Shown here: positions 49,633-58,398 of the stretch, piece by piece
How positions within the stretch are numbered: the stretch's first letter is position 1
Layout of the letters: each line of letters starts with the position of its first letter
Source of the DNA: Aurantiochytrium sp. KH105
Lineage: Eukaryota > Sar > Bigyra > Thraustochytrida > Thraustochytriidae
Reading direction: 5' to 3'
DNA: 64,000 nucleotides
Assembly (NCBI GenBank): GCA_003116975.1
Contig: BGKB01000181.1
Span: 62,001 to 126,000 of the forward strand
Translations under genes and position numbers: made by a program
The notes under the pieces: generated by a model
The model's input: only the letters and a program-made list of their open reading frames with translations
Databases searched by the model: none
What the model was told of the DNA's origin: nothing

Positions 49633-52329
49633 ATGAGCGCGCCGACCTTCGCCACCCGCCTTGTCCGGCGGCTCGCAGCTGACCAGGAGCACCAGGTCGC
49701 CGGCGATGCCTTCTCGCAAGGCGAAGGCGCTCGCGGCGAGGTCGTCCGGGTGTCCATGGTGTCGGGGGCCGCGACGCAGCTCTTGGCAGGCCTCGGCGAG
49801 GTCGTCTTTCTCGCTGTGCTTGGCCCGACGGACCGCACAGGTAGACCACCAGCCTTGCTCGTGGTGGTCGAGGGCGGGCGAGTCATTGTCACAAGGCCAG
49901 ACATTTGCGGTGACCCCTGGCTCGACGAGCAAGTTGGCTCGAGACACGCAAGCGCGTCCACGGCAAAGTTCGCCGTACTGACGCGGAAATTATCAACAAA
50001 ACCAGCCGCCGCGCATGGTGACAAACCCACGAAATCTCCCAAGCGTAGCACTCGCGTAACGTTGATTTCCTATGGCTTTCTCGCACATACGAGTCTCGCC
50101 GTGACCGAAATTGACCTTGACGCGCGCGTCATCAAGGAAACGAGGACCTTGGCCGAGCTCGCTGGCCCCGTCATGGCGCTTTCGGCGCGCCCAGAAGACG
50201 GTTGTATTGCCGCTGCAGAGCACAGTAGGGTGCTACTTTTTTCACGCGACGAGCTGCAAACGAATATTTCGTGCGTCGGCACTGGAGCCCTGGCCTGGCA
50301 CGACAACAGGCTGTATGCACTCTCGTCACACTCAGGCCAGCTATCATCATGGAAGATTGAAGCACGAGGCGGCGTTGGCAGGCGCAAGTCTCTACATGTC
50401 GAGGAGACTGCGCAATCTCCGCGTTCTCTTTCTGCTGATAACCCCTGCACCGGAGTGTCGCTTCTCTCCTCATCTCAAGAACTTGTTGCCATCTGCATGT
50501 ATGGAGGACGTGCATCTATATTTGTCGAGGGAGTTGGCACACAACCTCAACCCTTGCATCTTAGTGAGATTCCAATCTCCTGCAAACTTTCTCGCTCTGT
50601 GCAGCGTTCTCAGAATAGCTGGGTGCTGTTGGTGAACAATGCGTTCGTGTACACGCTGCGAAGAAAGACATCTACAATGCATCAAGCACGGTCCATACTT
50701 GCAAACAATCCTGTCATTTCCGCGTGGTTGTTCCCGAAATGGCTTCGCGGCATGGTAACGAAAGATCCCGATCGCTTCAAGTACTGCAAGATCGATCCTT
50801 TAGGTGCCATTGTCACTCCGTGCGAATCTTCTGACAAGGGCATCACAGTGGTGCCATTGATGCAAGACGGGCTTGGTGAGCCGTGGACTTGGGTTCCGTA
50901 CAAGGCGATTGACGCATTACTTATCAACAATGGCAATGAGCTTGCAGTACTGCATGGCACCAATCATTCGCAGATCACCATCTTTTCAATCAATGACGAC
51001 CGCTCCGGCGCAGTTCTCCTGAAAACACTTCATACGCACGCGCCTTGCGAGGCTCTTTTGCGTACAGATGCAGGCGAACTTGGCATCAAGTATCTTGATC
51101 GTGATGAACCACGCGCAGTGTTCGATAGCTCTGACCCAGAAGAGGAAGCCGATCCCATTTCTTATCTCATCAAGCAGGAAGCATTCATTTACAAAGTAAC
51201 AACGATTCGCGGTTCGCTCACCAAGTCGCTAATGTGCTCACTTCCATCATCGGACACCACATACTCACTGATTGGGTACTTTGACGATTATTTTGTGTAT
51301 CACGATGAGGAACGGCTCACAGGAGCTTGTCACGTCCACTTTCGAGACCTCTCGATCGTTTCGGACAAAAGCGTGCGACCTTCAAGCAAAACCGAGGAGA
51401 TTCTGCTTGGAGCTGGATCGGGTTTCACCGGGCAAAATGTTGCTTCGAGCCAGGAACGTATATTTTCCATTCCAAGCGATGGCGACTTTTTGCCTGGTCA
51501 CTACGCGCACCTGAGTCAGCTCACACTTCGACCCGTAGAAGAGTCTGCCCAATCGCAAGGCCTCACACTCGAAGCTTGTCTTGGTCTCTCTGGCTCGCAA
51601 CATACGCAGGGCGACGATGGCAGCACGAAAGATGACCAGGATGAAGACGATGTTGCGGCGCGACCTGGCGTATCCGGCGAGCAGGCGATTGTTGGTTATT
51701 GGCGTTTCTGTGAAGGCGCACCGATGCGGGACATTTCCGGTCATTCCACCGCATCTCAACCCGGCCGCGAGCTTCCAGACGTTGTCAATGTTGTTAGCGA
51801 ATCGTGCGTAGAACTTGATCCAGGAGACGGGGACACCATTCCGTTTGCGCAGGCAGCTCGTTGTCCTCTTGTCCTCACTGTGCCGCACCTCTCAAAACGA
51901 GGGTGGACGCTCGAGTTTTGGTTCAAGACTGACGCGGTGACTACGATTCTCGTCAAAGATCTCGTGCGTCTCAGCGCTCATGGTGTCGAGGCTCTTTCCG
52001 AGTCTTGGCACCATTTATCGTGCTCTGCCCAGGCCCTCCAGGGCAATCAGACCGTCGTGGCACAATGTCTCATCGATGGATCTGAATCGAGAAATTTTCT
52101 CTCTTGTGGAGCAGCAGTCGGCCTCGCAAGCGGGACCTCTTCCGTATTGGAGCTGCTCCCTCAGGGTGGCGAAGAGGCCATGGTGACCGAAGTTCGTGTG
52201 TGGAACTGCGCGAGATCCGCTTTCGAGGTGGACATGACCATGAGTGCCCCTCTCGACCTTGCCGAAGAGCGGCGCAAGAAGTTCCAAGTGCAGATACAAG
52301 ATGCCCATCTTTTGAAGCAAAACGTGTAA
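49633..52329 (+). CDS. Beta-propeller-like and LamG/ConA-like protein, unknown
   Basis: An 898-residue protein from the ATG at 49633 (MSAPTFATRL); the upstream in-frame extension is low complexity within the bidirectional promoter. Residues about 30-460 are beta-rich with repeated hydrophobic and small-residue strands (ALSARPEDGCIAAAEHSRVL, ALAWHDNRLYALSSHSGQLS), suggesting a degenerate WD40-like propeller. The C-terminal part (about 675-870) resembles a LamG/concanavalin-like jelly roll: VGYWRFCEGAPMRDISGHS, WTLEFWFKTD, WHHLSCSAQ and EVRVWNCARS match the pattern of Laminin_G_3 domains (YWxFxEG, DxSG, WTxExW, WxHL). No signal peptide or TM segment is visible, so a cytosolic scaffold role is plausible. 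The exact family is not recognised. Confidence 0.7.
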   Translation: MSAPTFATRLVRRLAADQEHQVAGDAFSQGEGARGEVVRVSMVSGAATQLLAGLGEVVFLAVLGPTDRTGRPPALLVVVEGGRVIVTRPDICGDPWLDEQVGSRHASASTAKFAVLTRKLSTKPAAAHGDKPTKSPKRSTRVTLISYGFLAHTSLAVTEIDLDARVIKETRTLAELAGPVMALSARPEDGCIAAAEHSRVLLFSRDELQTNISCVGTGALAWHDNRLYALSSHSGQLSSWKIEARGGVGRRKSLHVEETAQSPRSLSADNPCTGVSLLSSSQELVAICMYGGRASIFVEGVGTQPQPLHLSEIPISCKLSRSVQRSQNSWVLLVNNAFVYTLRRKTSTMHQARSILANNPVISAWLFPKWLRGMVTKDPDRFKYCKIDPLGAIVTPCESSDKGITVVPLMQDGLGEPWTWVPYKAIDALLINNGNELAVLHGTNHSQITIFSINDDRSGAVLLKTLHTHAPCEALLRTDAGELGIKYLDRDEPRAVFDSSDPEEEADPISYLIKQEAFIYKVTTIRGSLTKSLMCSLPSSDTTYSLIGYFDDYFVYHDEERLTGACHVHFRDLSIVSDKSVRPSSKTEEILLGAGSGFTGQNVASSQERIFSIPSDGDFLPGHYAHLSQLTLRPVEESAQSQGLTLEACLGLSGSQHTQGDDGSTKDDQDEDDVAARPGVSGEQAIVGYWRFCEGAPMRDISGHSTASQPGRELPDVVNVVSESCVELDPGDGDTIPFAQAARCPLVLTVPHLSKRGWTLEFWFKTDAVTTILVKDLVRLSAHGVEALSESWHHLSCSAQALQGNQTVVAQCLIDGSESRNFLSCGAAVGLASGTSSVLELLPQGGEEAMVTEVRVWNCARSAFEVDMTMSAPLDLAEERRKKFQVQIQDAHLLKQNV

Positions 52330-52559
52330 AAAAGAAACTTGAAGCCTTGAGGCAATACGATGGATCTTTGTCTTCTTTTCCCCCCTTTTTCTTCGTTTTC
52401 CTCTTTCTTCGTTTTCTTCCCCTTTTTCCTTCTCATCTATCTACGTTCGCGCGGACAAGTACCTTCTTGGCGTGAAGCGCGCGAAGTTCTACTTTTTTCA
52501 AAGGAGGGAGATGCTGGACCAACACTTGAGAGCAGGCAAAATTTTTGGTCAAATTATGT
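52330..52559. other. Convergent spacer
   Basis: This 230-bp pyrimidine-rich spacer (TTTCTTCG repeats at about 52375-52430) lies between two stops. No gene is seen. Confidence 0.6.
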
Positions 52560-53252
52560 TCAAACAACTTGGGGGTTCATTGCCGGATTGTCTACCGTCG
52601 GCGTGTCGATGAAGACCGCGGTAGGAACAGGCGGGAGCGGTGGTGCTCGGCGAGGAGACGTCGATTCTGTCCTGTAAACACGATTTGGCGAACGCGGACT
52701 CATGTTTTCTATTGAGTTATGGCTCGAATCGGACCGCGAGCCTCGGACAACGGAGGACGATGATGTCGACGTGGTCAACCCTCGTTTTCGCATCACCTTC
52801 ATTTGGTATCCCATGAGGAGTCTGCCTGGCACGAGGCCGAGCATACCGAATAAGAAGGTCAGAGTGAAGAATGATGTAATCGTCTCTGGGGTCGGGTCGA
52901 TTGGGTGACTGCTCGTGAGATGTCGTAGGACAATGCACGAGGCCAAGAGGCAAGCAACAATGACATTTAGCACCCAGACAATGACTCCCACTTGCACTTT
53001 GGTGTGCCAGGGCACTGCACACAAACATTCGACTGGACTCGACTCTCCGCTTTGCTCGAGGACGCAGCTGCTCTCGAGCAAGTTGTCTTCGCAGACGAGG
53101 CCGCAGAGCGACTCGCAGCAGCGCGCTGGATAAGAAGACAGCAGGTCATTCTGCGGCTCGCAAAGGTCTACCGTCGTCGTTCCCTGTGCGTCGGTGTGCG
53201 ACATACATGCTGCCAGAGTGCAGGCAGCGAGGATGAGTGTTGCGCTTCGCAT
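52560..53252 (-). CDS. Small secretory-pathway two-TM protein, Cys-rich ectodomain
   Basis: A 230-residue protein from the ATG at 53252 (MRSATLILAACTLAACMSH), which gives a clean signal peptide ending near AQG. The frame continues 82 codons further upstream with basic low-complexity sequence, which I do not include. The short ectodomain (about 23-82) has about nine cysteines (DLCEPQ, CCESLCGLVC, SSCVLE, VECLCAV), arguing for disulfides. Two membrane helices follow (VGVIVWVLNVIVACLLASCI, about 89-108; FFTLTFLFGMLGLVPGRLLM, about 125-144). A Ser/Pro/Arg-rich cytosolic tail follows, with SPRSP and proline-rich APPLPPVP, a possible SH3- or kinase-docking site. No homologue is recognised. Confidence 0.75.
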   Translation of the reverse strand: MRSATLILAACTLAACMSHTDAQGTTTVDLCEPQNDLLSSYPARCCESLCGLVCEDNLLESSCVLEQSGESSPVECLCAVPWHTKVQVGVIVWVLNVIVACLLASCIVLRHLTSSHPIDPTPETITSFFTLTFLFGMLGLVPGRLLMGYQMKVMRKRGLTTSTSSSSVVRGSRSDSSHNSIENMSPRSPNRVYRTESTSPRRAPPLPPVPTAVFIDTPTVDNPAMNPQVV

Positions 53253-54219
53253 GGCGCGACTGGCTGCACGCCAGGATGCGAGCGAGGGAGGGCTGCGAGC
53301 GAGCGGGGGAGGCCGCGCCTTCCTTTGAGCGAACGAGGGACTTTGAAGCAGTTCTGTTCCCTCTGTCTGACGATCTGCGCATGCGAAAGAATAGGGCTGA
53401 AAGAAAGAAAAGAGCCAGAAAGGCGTCCGTCCCCTTCTCGCGCAAAGTCTGGATCCCGCGCCAATGCCCGCGCGCTCCGCGCCTTTCACCACAGTCAATT
53501 GTGACGGAGTTTAGTTTTTGAGGGGAAAAGGAGGTGGAGCTTGGGTCGAGATTTTTTAATTTTAAAGCTATACACACTATGCTGTCCAGCTGCATTTTCG
53601 GCTCAACACAAAGGCATTCGGTCTCACTGCTCGTGTCGAGCTTTGCAATTCTTAAAATGAACCTCGTGAGGAGCTAGGAGTATTGGCGACTTCAAATCGG
53701 CCGAGCCCGAGGGGTGGAGGGGCAGATCACACGAGATACCAAGCTACGGTCTTAAATGAGTCAAATCTTTGGCCTCTGCCTGACAGATCAAGGAGGCTGA
53801 CAGCTTTCTCCAACCATTAATGGCATGAATGAGTGGTCGTGGTGGTCGTGGTGGTTGTGGGGGAAATGATAATAACATGATAACGATAATGACGGTGATC
53901 GCAACCCGCGGACAAAAGCTGTGTCAGAGATCGTCCAGCTTGGCAGCCTTAGCATCGCGGCATCTCATACAAAGGAACTCGCAAGCACCTCACCTCACTC
54001 ACCTCACCTCATCGGGCCGCCGCCGAGGTTCAGGCGGCTCGACCGTCCTTTGCCTCTTGGGGCGGAGAGGCGGGTGGCCTCCGCAGAGAGACTCCAATTC
54101 AACGGATCAATAGAGCCTTACCTTACGTAAGCGAACGGGAGAGACTTTTTTTTATTGGTCGAGCAAACTCGGGATGCCTGACGCTGCCACGGAGCTGCAA
54201 CGCGGCAGGCGCGCGAGCG
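53253..54219. promoter_or_regulatory. Divergent region, two-TM gene / U2SURP
   Basis: A 967-bp interval between divergent starts. It contains GGTCGT repeats (about 53836-53860), CACCTCACCT repeats (about 53986-54010), and upstream open frame of the two-TM gene that I treat as 5' UTR. No gene is supported. Confidence 0.5.
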
Positions 54220-55797
54220 ATGCCCGGCGCGGCAGAGGAGGTGGAGCAGGAAGACCCGTTCGCGGAGTCGAGCGGCAGCGAGGCCGAAGCCCCGGCCCGC
54301 CCAGGTGCCGGCCCGAAGCGCCGGCGACTCGGGGCGGCTCGGGGCCGCGGCTTTGCACGGGTGCACGCAGGCGTCGAGCAAGGCGGCAAAGACCGCGTGC
54401 GTTCGCGTCTCGAGGGCCTGCGCGAAGAGGACGAGCACAGGCGCAGGCGAGCAGCGTCTCGAGTCCGCGCAGACAATGTAGAGCGCTCCCGGAACTTGCT
54501 GGTGAGAAACTTTCGTCCTGGGACACGCGTCAGGGACTTGGCGCGACACTTTGAAAGCTACGGCCCCGTCGAGGCCATTCGACTCGAAGCCGACAGGGCG
54601 ACGACCGGGCTGGAAACGGCGGCTCGTCTTCTCTTCGCGAAAATTGATGATGCCGAGCGAGCTTTTCTGGAGGAAAAACACGCTACACTCCAGAAACGAA
54701 CTCTCAAGTTATCGTGGGTAAAGATGCCTCGCGACATGGGTCGTGCCAGAGCACAATATCTCGAGCGAAGACAAGAAGAGGCGCTCGCCGACGGACAAGA
54801 GGACGACCTCTTTCGTGCTGGGCCTGCATCACAAGAGTTCGAGCTCGAGCTCTCAAAGGAGTCTTCTGAGCCGGCCAAGGACCCTCGAGTCAATCGTGAG
54901 GACATGCAGAATCGTAAGGAAGGCACAGGTGCTGCTTTAGAGCGCGCCAAAGACGACGCATACGCCGCGCTCTTGCAGCGTGAACGAAGCGTATTGGCTG
55001 ACTTGCTCTCCAAGCTTGATGACACAAAGCAGAGCGTTGCCCGAATCATGTTTTTCTGCATTACGCACGCGGATGCTGCCAAGGAATGTTACACGCTCGT
55101 CTCACATGAGCTCCTGCACACGACCTTGTCTCTGCTTGTTCCCACTCGAGCGCATCGTCTTCTTTTTGTGCTCTCAGATCTACTCTTCAACTCCAACGCT
55201 TCGGTCGCCAAGGCAGCGCATTACCGAACACTCATTGAAGCAGACCTTGGCATGGTATTTGCGCGTCTCGGCAAGCTGCTGCGCCGCGGGCGCGCGGCGC
55301 AAGAGCAATCGTTCTCTGACCAACTTTTTGAGGGCCGCGTCATGGCTGTTCTGCAGGGATGGGAACGCCGCATCACATTCTCGGCCCAGTTCCTCGCGGG
55401 GCTTAGATTCAGTTTCCGCAATGAGGTTCTCTCATTGCCCATTACGGAGAGCAAAGTGCCTTTTTTGGAGGCAGCAATGGGGCCTCAGACCCTGCAAGAG
55501 GTCAAGGCGACGTGTCTCCGATTGGGTCTCCCAGCTTCAGATCTTGAGAGCGTCAACGTGGGACAAGCGAGGCTCCGTTTTGCGCAAGAAATCATTGCGC
55601 GAGACAGCCAAGACTGGAATGCGCCGTCGTATCCGTCTTCGATGGATGGCGAGTCTCTGACATCTGCCGATTTAGCAATGCTCGCAGGTCCTCGAAGCGA
55701 CGACGACGAGGATGATGACGATAACAATGATAATTATGATGATCATTGGCATCGGCAACCTGCAAGTGCGCCGCTACCCAAAGTGGATGCATCATGA
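54220..55797 (+). CDS. U2SURP: U2SURP/SR140-like splicing factor (RRM + CID)
   Basis: A 525-residue protein. The RRM at about 90-168 has RNLLVRNFRPGTRVRDLARHF, RLLFAKIDDAERAFLEEKHA and RTLKLSWVK. The CID-like domain at about 252-402 follows the SR140 pattern: RIMFFCITHADAAKECYTLV, HRLLFVLSDLLFNSNASVAK and the WERRITFSAQFLAGL end. U2SURP is a U2-snRNP-associated factor of the 17S U2 complex. The SURP motif normally between RRM and CID is not evident. The tail is acidic (Asp/Asn-rich). The start is at MPGAAEEVEQ; an in-frame stop is not far upstream, and the acidic N-terminus is typical. Confidence 0.85.
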   Translation: MPGAAEEVEQEDPFAESSGSEAEAPARPGAGPKRRRLGAARGRGFARVHAGVEQGGKDRVRSRLEGLREEDEHRRRRAASRVRADNVERSRNLLVRNFRPGTRVRDLARHFESYGPVEAIRLEADRATTGLETAARLLFAKIDDAERAFLEEKHATLQKRTLKLSWVKMPRDMGRARAQYLERRQEEALADGQEDDLFRAGPASQEFELELSKESSEPAKDPRVNREDMQNRKEGTGAALERAKDDAYAALLQRERSVLADLLSKLDDTKQSVARIMFFCITHADAAKECYTLVSHELLHTTLSLLVPTRAHRLLFVLSDLLFNSNASVAKAAHYRTLIEADLGMVFARLGKLLRRGRAAQEQSFSDQLFEGRVMAVLQGWERRITFSAQFLAGLRFSFRNEVLSLPITESKVPFLEAAMGPQTLQEVKATCLRLGLPASDLESVNVGQARLRFAQEIIARDSQDWNAPSYPSSMDGESLTSADLAMLAGPRSDDDEDDDDNNDNYDDHWHRQPASAPLPKVDAS

Positions 55798-55987
55798 ATG
55801 CAGCGCGAAGACTCTCCTTCTTTCAATCATCCCATCCAGCATTGTATTATTAACCTTTGTTTCAAAATCGGACATGTATGATTTGCGATTAGCTGAATGT
55901 AAGAATCGGAAACGTAAAAGTCTTCCATGTGCTCTGCATTGCTTGCTTGCTTGCTTGCTTGACTTTTAGAAAGGCACGAACGAACAA

Positions 55988-57808
55988 CTACGATGTTTTG
56001 GCATGGGACTCAGATTTTTTTGCAGCAGCAATGCGCTGCTCAAACTCCTGTGCAGTGGCCATTGCCTTTTTCGCTTTGCGACTGAGGTTTGTGACGCGTG
56101 TGGATGCTTCCCGCAACTTTTGCGAATACTCGTTTGCCTTTTCACGCTCGCGTTGCGCGTTCGCGCGAGATGATTCGTCGTAGCTACGGACGCCATTGGC
56201 AACGGCTTCTTGCTGGAAAGCCATCTTTTGATACTGGCGATGCACCTTTTTCGCCTTGTCGAGGTCAGAATAGTAGCGATTCACATCGTCCCAAATCTTT
56301 TCCATCTCGCGAGCCGTAGGCAGCGGACGATCCCCCGCGTCACCAGCAGCGTCGCCCGTTACAAAGTGGACGCGCTTGCTGGAACCATTCGCTCGAGGCC
56401 CCGAATCCGCGGGGAGCTCGCTCGCACCCAGTGCCGGCTTGTCAGTTTTGATATCAAGTTCGCCAGCTTCAGCGTCGGCGCGACTGTCGGTATTTCCGCT
56501 GCGGCAAGTTCGCCAATACGTATTGGTATGAAGACCGATGCGCTTCTTTTCGATCAGCTTTGAACCAGCGTCGACACCCATGGCCCCAGAGGGTGTTGCA
56601 GCGCTGACACGCTCGCTGATCAGTAGTGCCAAAACGGTGATGACACTTGTGACGTTGGGATCATAGAGCAAAACCTGCTGGTCTGCAGCAATGAACACAC
56701 CAGACGCAAGAGCGACGACTATACCCGCCGAGGTAATGCCCTTGATAAAGTTTGCGCGGCCGCCAACAATATCGCGCAAAATGGAGACGATTCCAAACAA
56801 GGTACAAAAGACGCCTGGCAAGGACGCCTCAAAGTTCCTTTGGCACTGTGGCAAACATGTGAGCTGCGAGAGCTGAACCCAGTTGAGACGCATATTGAAG
56901 AATGAGGAGACTGAGTTAATGCGAAGATCGTGGGAAACAGTCGTCGTCAACTCATAGGCGGCAAAGGAAAAGGTGTAGACGACGACGGCAGAAGCCGTGA
57001 GCATGGCGACACCCTCAACGACTCTTGCACGCACAAGTAGATCGTGAGCAATGAGGAGCGCGAAACCACCCCATAGCGCTAAAGGTGCCAGGTCCCGAAG
57101 GAGCAAAGCACTTGTATCAGCATCACTTGCGGCAACAAGCGATGTAGCGAGGACCGCTGTTGCAACGTTGAGGTAGCGGATGTGCTTCGAGTACGCAGAA
57201 AGCGCGAGAATGAGAATAGGCGCGAGAACACGCACCGGATACTCGTCGGCGACACCGGACTGGACATTGCAAATGACGACGAGGATGTAGAGCACGAGAC
57301 CAAGCACGGGACTCCGCTTCGAGACCACCCATCCCAGGCCCATGGCAAGAAGTGTAGTGCCTCCGGCGGCTGCCACAAGAGCATGTTCTCTGTGACTCGT
57401 TTGTAAACTTGAAAGCAAGTTGTTTAGGTCCATTTCGAAGGCAACGCCAGGAAGTACAATCTCTGTTGCTTCGACGATGTCTTCAGCCACTGGGAGCGCC
57501 GCTACGGAGCCGAACATGGCAACCACAAGGACAACGAGGAAGGCGTCGCATTTACGGGAAATCCAGGCGAGCACGATAAAGACCCAAAGAGCGCGCAGGG
57601 CGAGCACTCGATCAAGTTGCGGGAGACCCGTCTCTGCAACGTTGGACCTGCTGAGTTCCTGCGCCACGGCCTCGGCCACCTTGGTGCTCGTTGCGAGCTC
57701 CTCGAGGTCGTTCGCCTCCATCGAGGCCGTCATCTCGGTCAACGAGAACACCTCAGGGCAAACGTCTCGCCGACCGCAAAGCGCGAGCGAAAAGGCGCAG
57801 GCCCGCAC
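55988..57808 (-). CDS. Polytopic membrane protein with C-terminal coiled coil, unknown
   Basis: A 606-residue protein with about 10-11 hydrophobic segments between residues 66 and 398: LRALWVFIVLAWI, FLVVLVVAMFGSVAAL, TTLLAMGLGWVVS, LVLYILVVICNVQSG, APILILALSAYS, ATAVLATSLVAAS, LALWGGFALLIAHDLLV, TASAVVVYTFSFAAYEL, FCTLFGIVSILRDIV, AGIVVALASGVFIAAD and VITVLALLIS. A soluble tail (about 420-606) ends in a Lys/Glu/Ala coiled coil (RANAQREREKANEYSQKLR). Transporter or channel is possible; no family motif is recognised. An internal ATG at about residue 26 (MTASMEAND) is an alternative start. It is tandem with the CNB-RGS gene. Confidence 0.8.
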   Translation of the reverse strand: MRACAFSLALCGRRDVCPEVFSLTEMTASMEANDLEELATSTKVAEAVAQELSRSNVAETGLPQLDRVLALRALWVFIVLAWISRKCDAFLVVLVVAMFGSVAALPVAEDIVEATEIVLPGVAFEMDLNNLLSSLQTSHREHALVAAAGGTTLLAMGLGWVVSKRSPVLGLVLYILVVICNVQSGVADEYPVRVLAPILILALSAYSKHIRYLNVATAVLATSLVAASDADTSALLLRDLAPLALWGGFALLIAHDLLVRARVVEGVAMLTASAVVVYTFSFAAYELTTTVSHDLRINSVSSFFNMRLNWVQLSQLTCLPQCQRNFEASLPGVFCTLFGIVSILRDIVGGRANFIKGITSAGIVVALASGVFIAADQQVLLYDPNVTSVITVLALLISERVSAATPSGAMGVDAGSKLIEKKRIGLHTNTYWRTCRSGNTDSRADAEAGELDIKTDKPALGASELPADSGPRANGSSKRVHFVTGDAAGDAGDRPLPTAREMEKIWDDVNRYYSDLDKAKKVHRQYQKMAFQQEAVANGVRSYDESSRANAQREREKANEYSQKLREASTRVTNLSRKAKKAMATAQEFEQRIAAAKKSESHAKTS

Positions 57809-58398
57809 GACGCGACCTCTTTCCGAGGCGCGTCTCGCGACCCGCGTTCAACGCCAGCGCCAACGCCGAGACTGAGACTGAGACTGAGACCGAGTCCTCT
57901 TGCAAATGCGTATGCCGCGTTAATTAAGCGGAGCACAAGATCCGGTTCATGTCCGTGGTCTTGTTGGGTGAGCACACTACAGCAGTTATTTGAAGCGGCG
58001 TACAAGACCTAGCAGCATCCAGCTGGATGGTGGATGGCGCCACCCGGGTTGGCTCGAGCACGTGTGCAAGATTCTGCTTGTAGACTTTCATCCTCAGAAT
58101 GTCATGCAAGAAAAGCATGGTGAGAAAAGAGAAAGTAATGGACTCGCGAGCAAGTGCTCCGGAAAATAGCTCGTCGGATAGTCGACCCTGAAGGCGAAAG
58201 AACTGGCTGGTATAAAAAATGAAACATGAATCATGAGAACAGACCCTGCAGAAACACTATCAGTCAACTTGAACTTTGAATCTGGGCGGCTCGAGGATGG
58301 ACGAAAAGACGTCAGAACCAGAGGGATTTCCGCGACGACGAAAAAAAAACAAACATAAGAGGACAGAAACGAGAAAAGAAAAAAACACGCGAGCAAGC
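57809..58398. other. Intergenic region
   Basis: A 590-bp region between two minus-strand genes, with a GAGACT repeat (about 57871-57896) near the membrane gene's start. It presumably holds that gene's promoter. No gene is supported. Confidence 0.5.
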
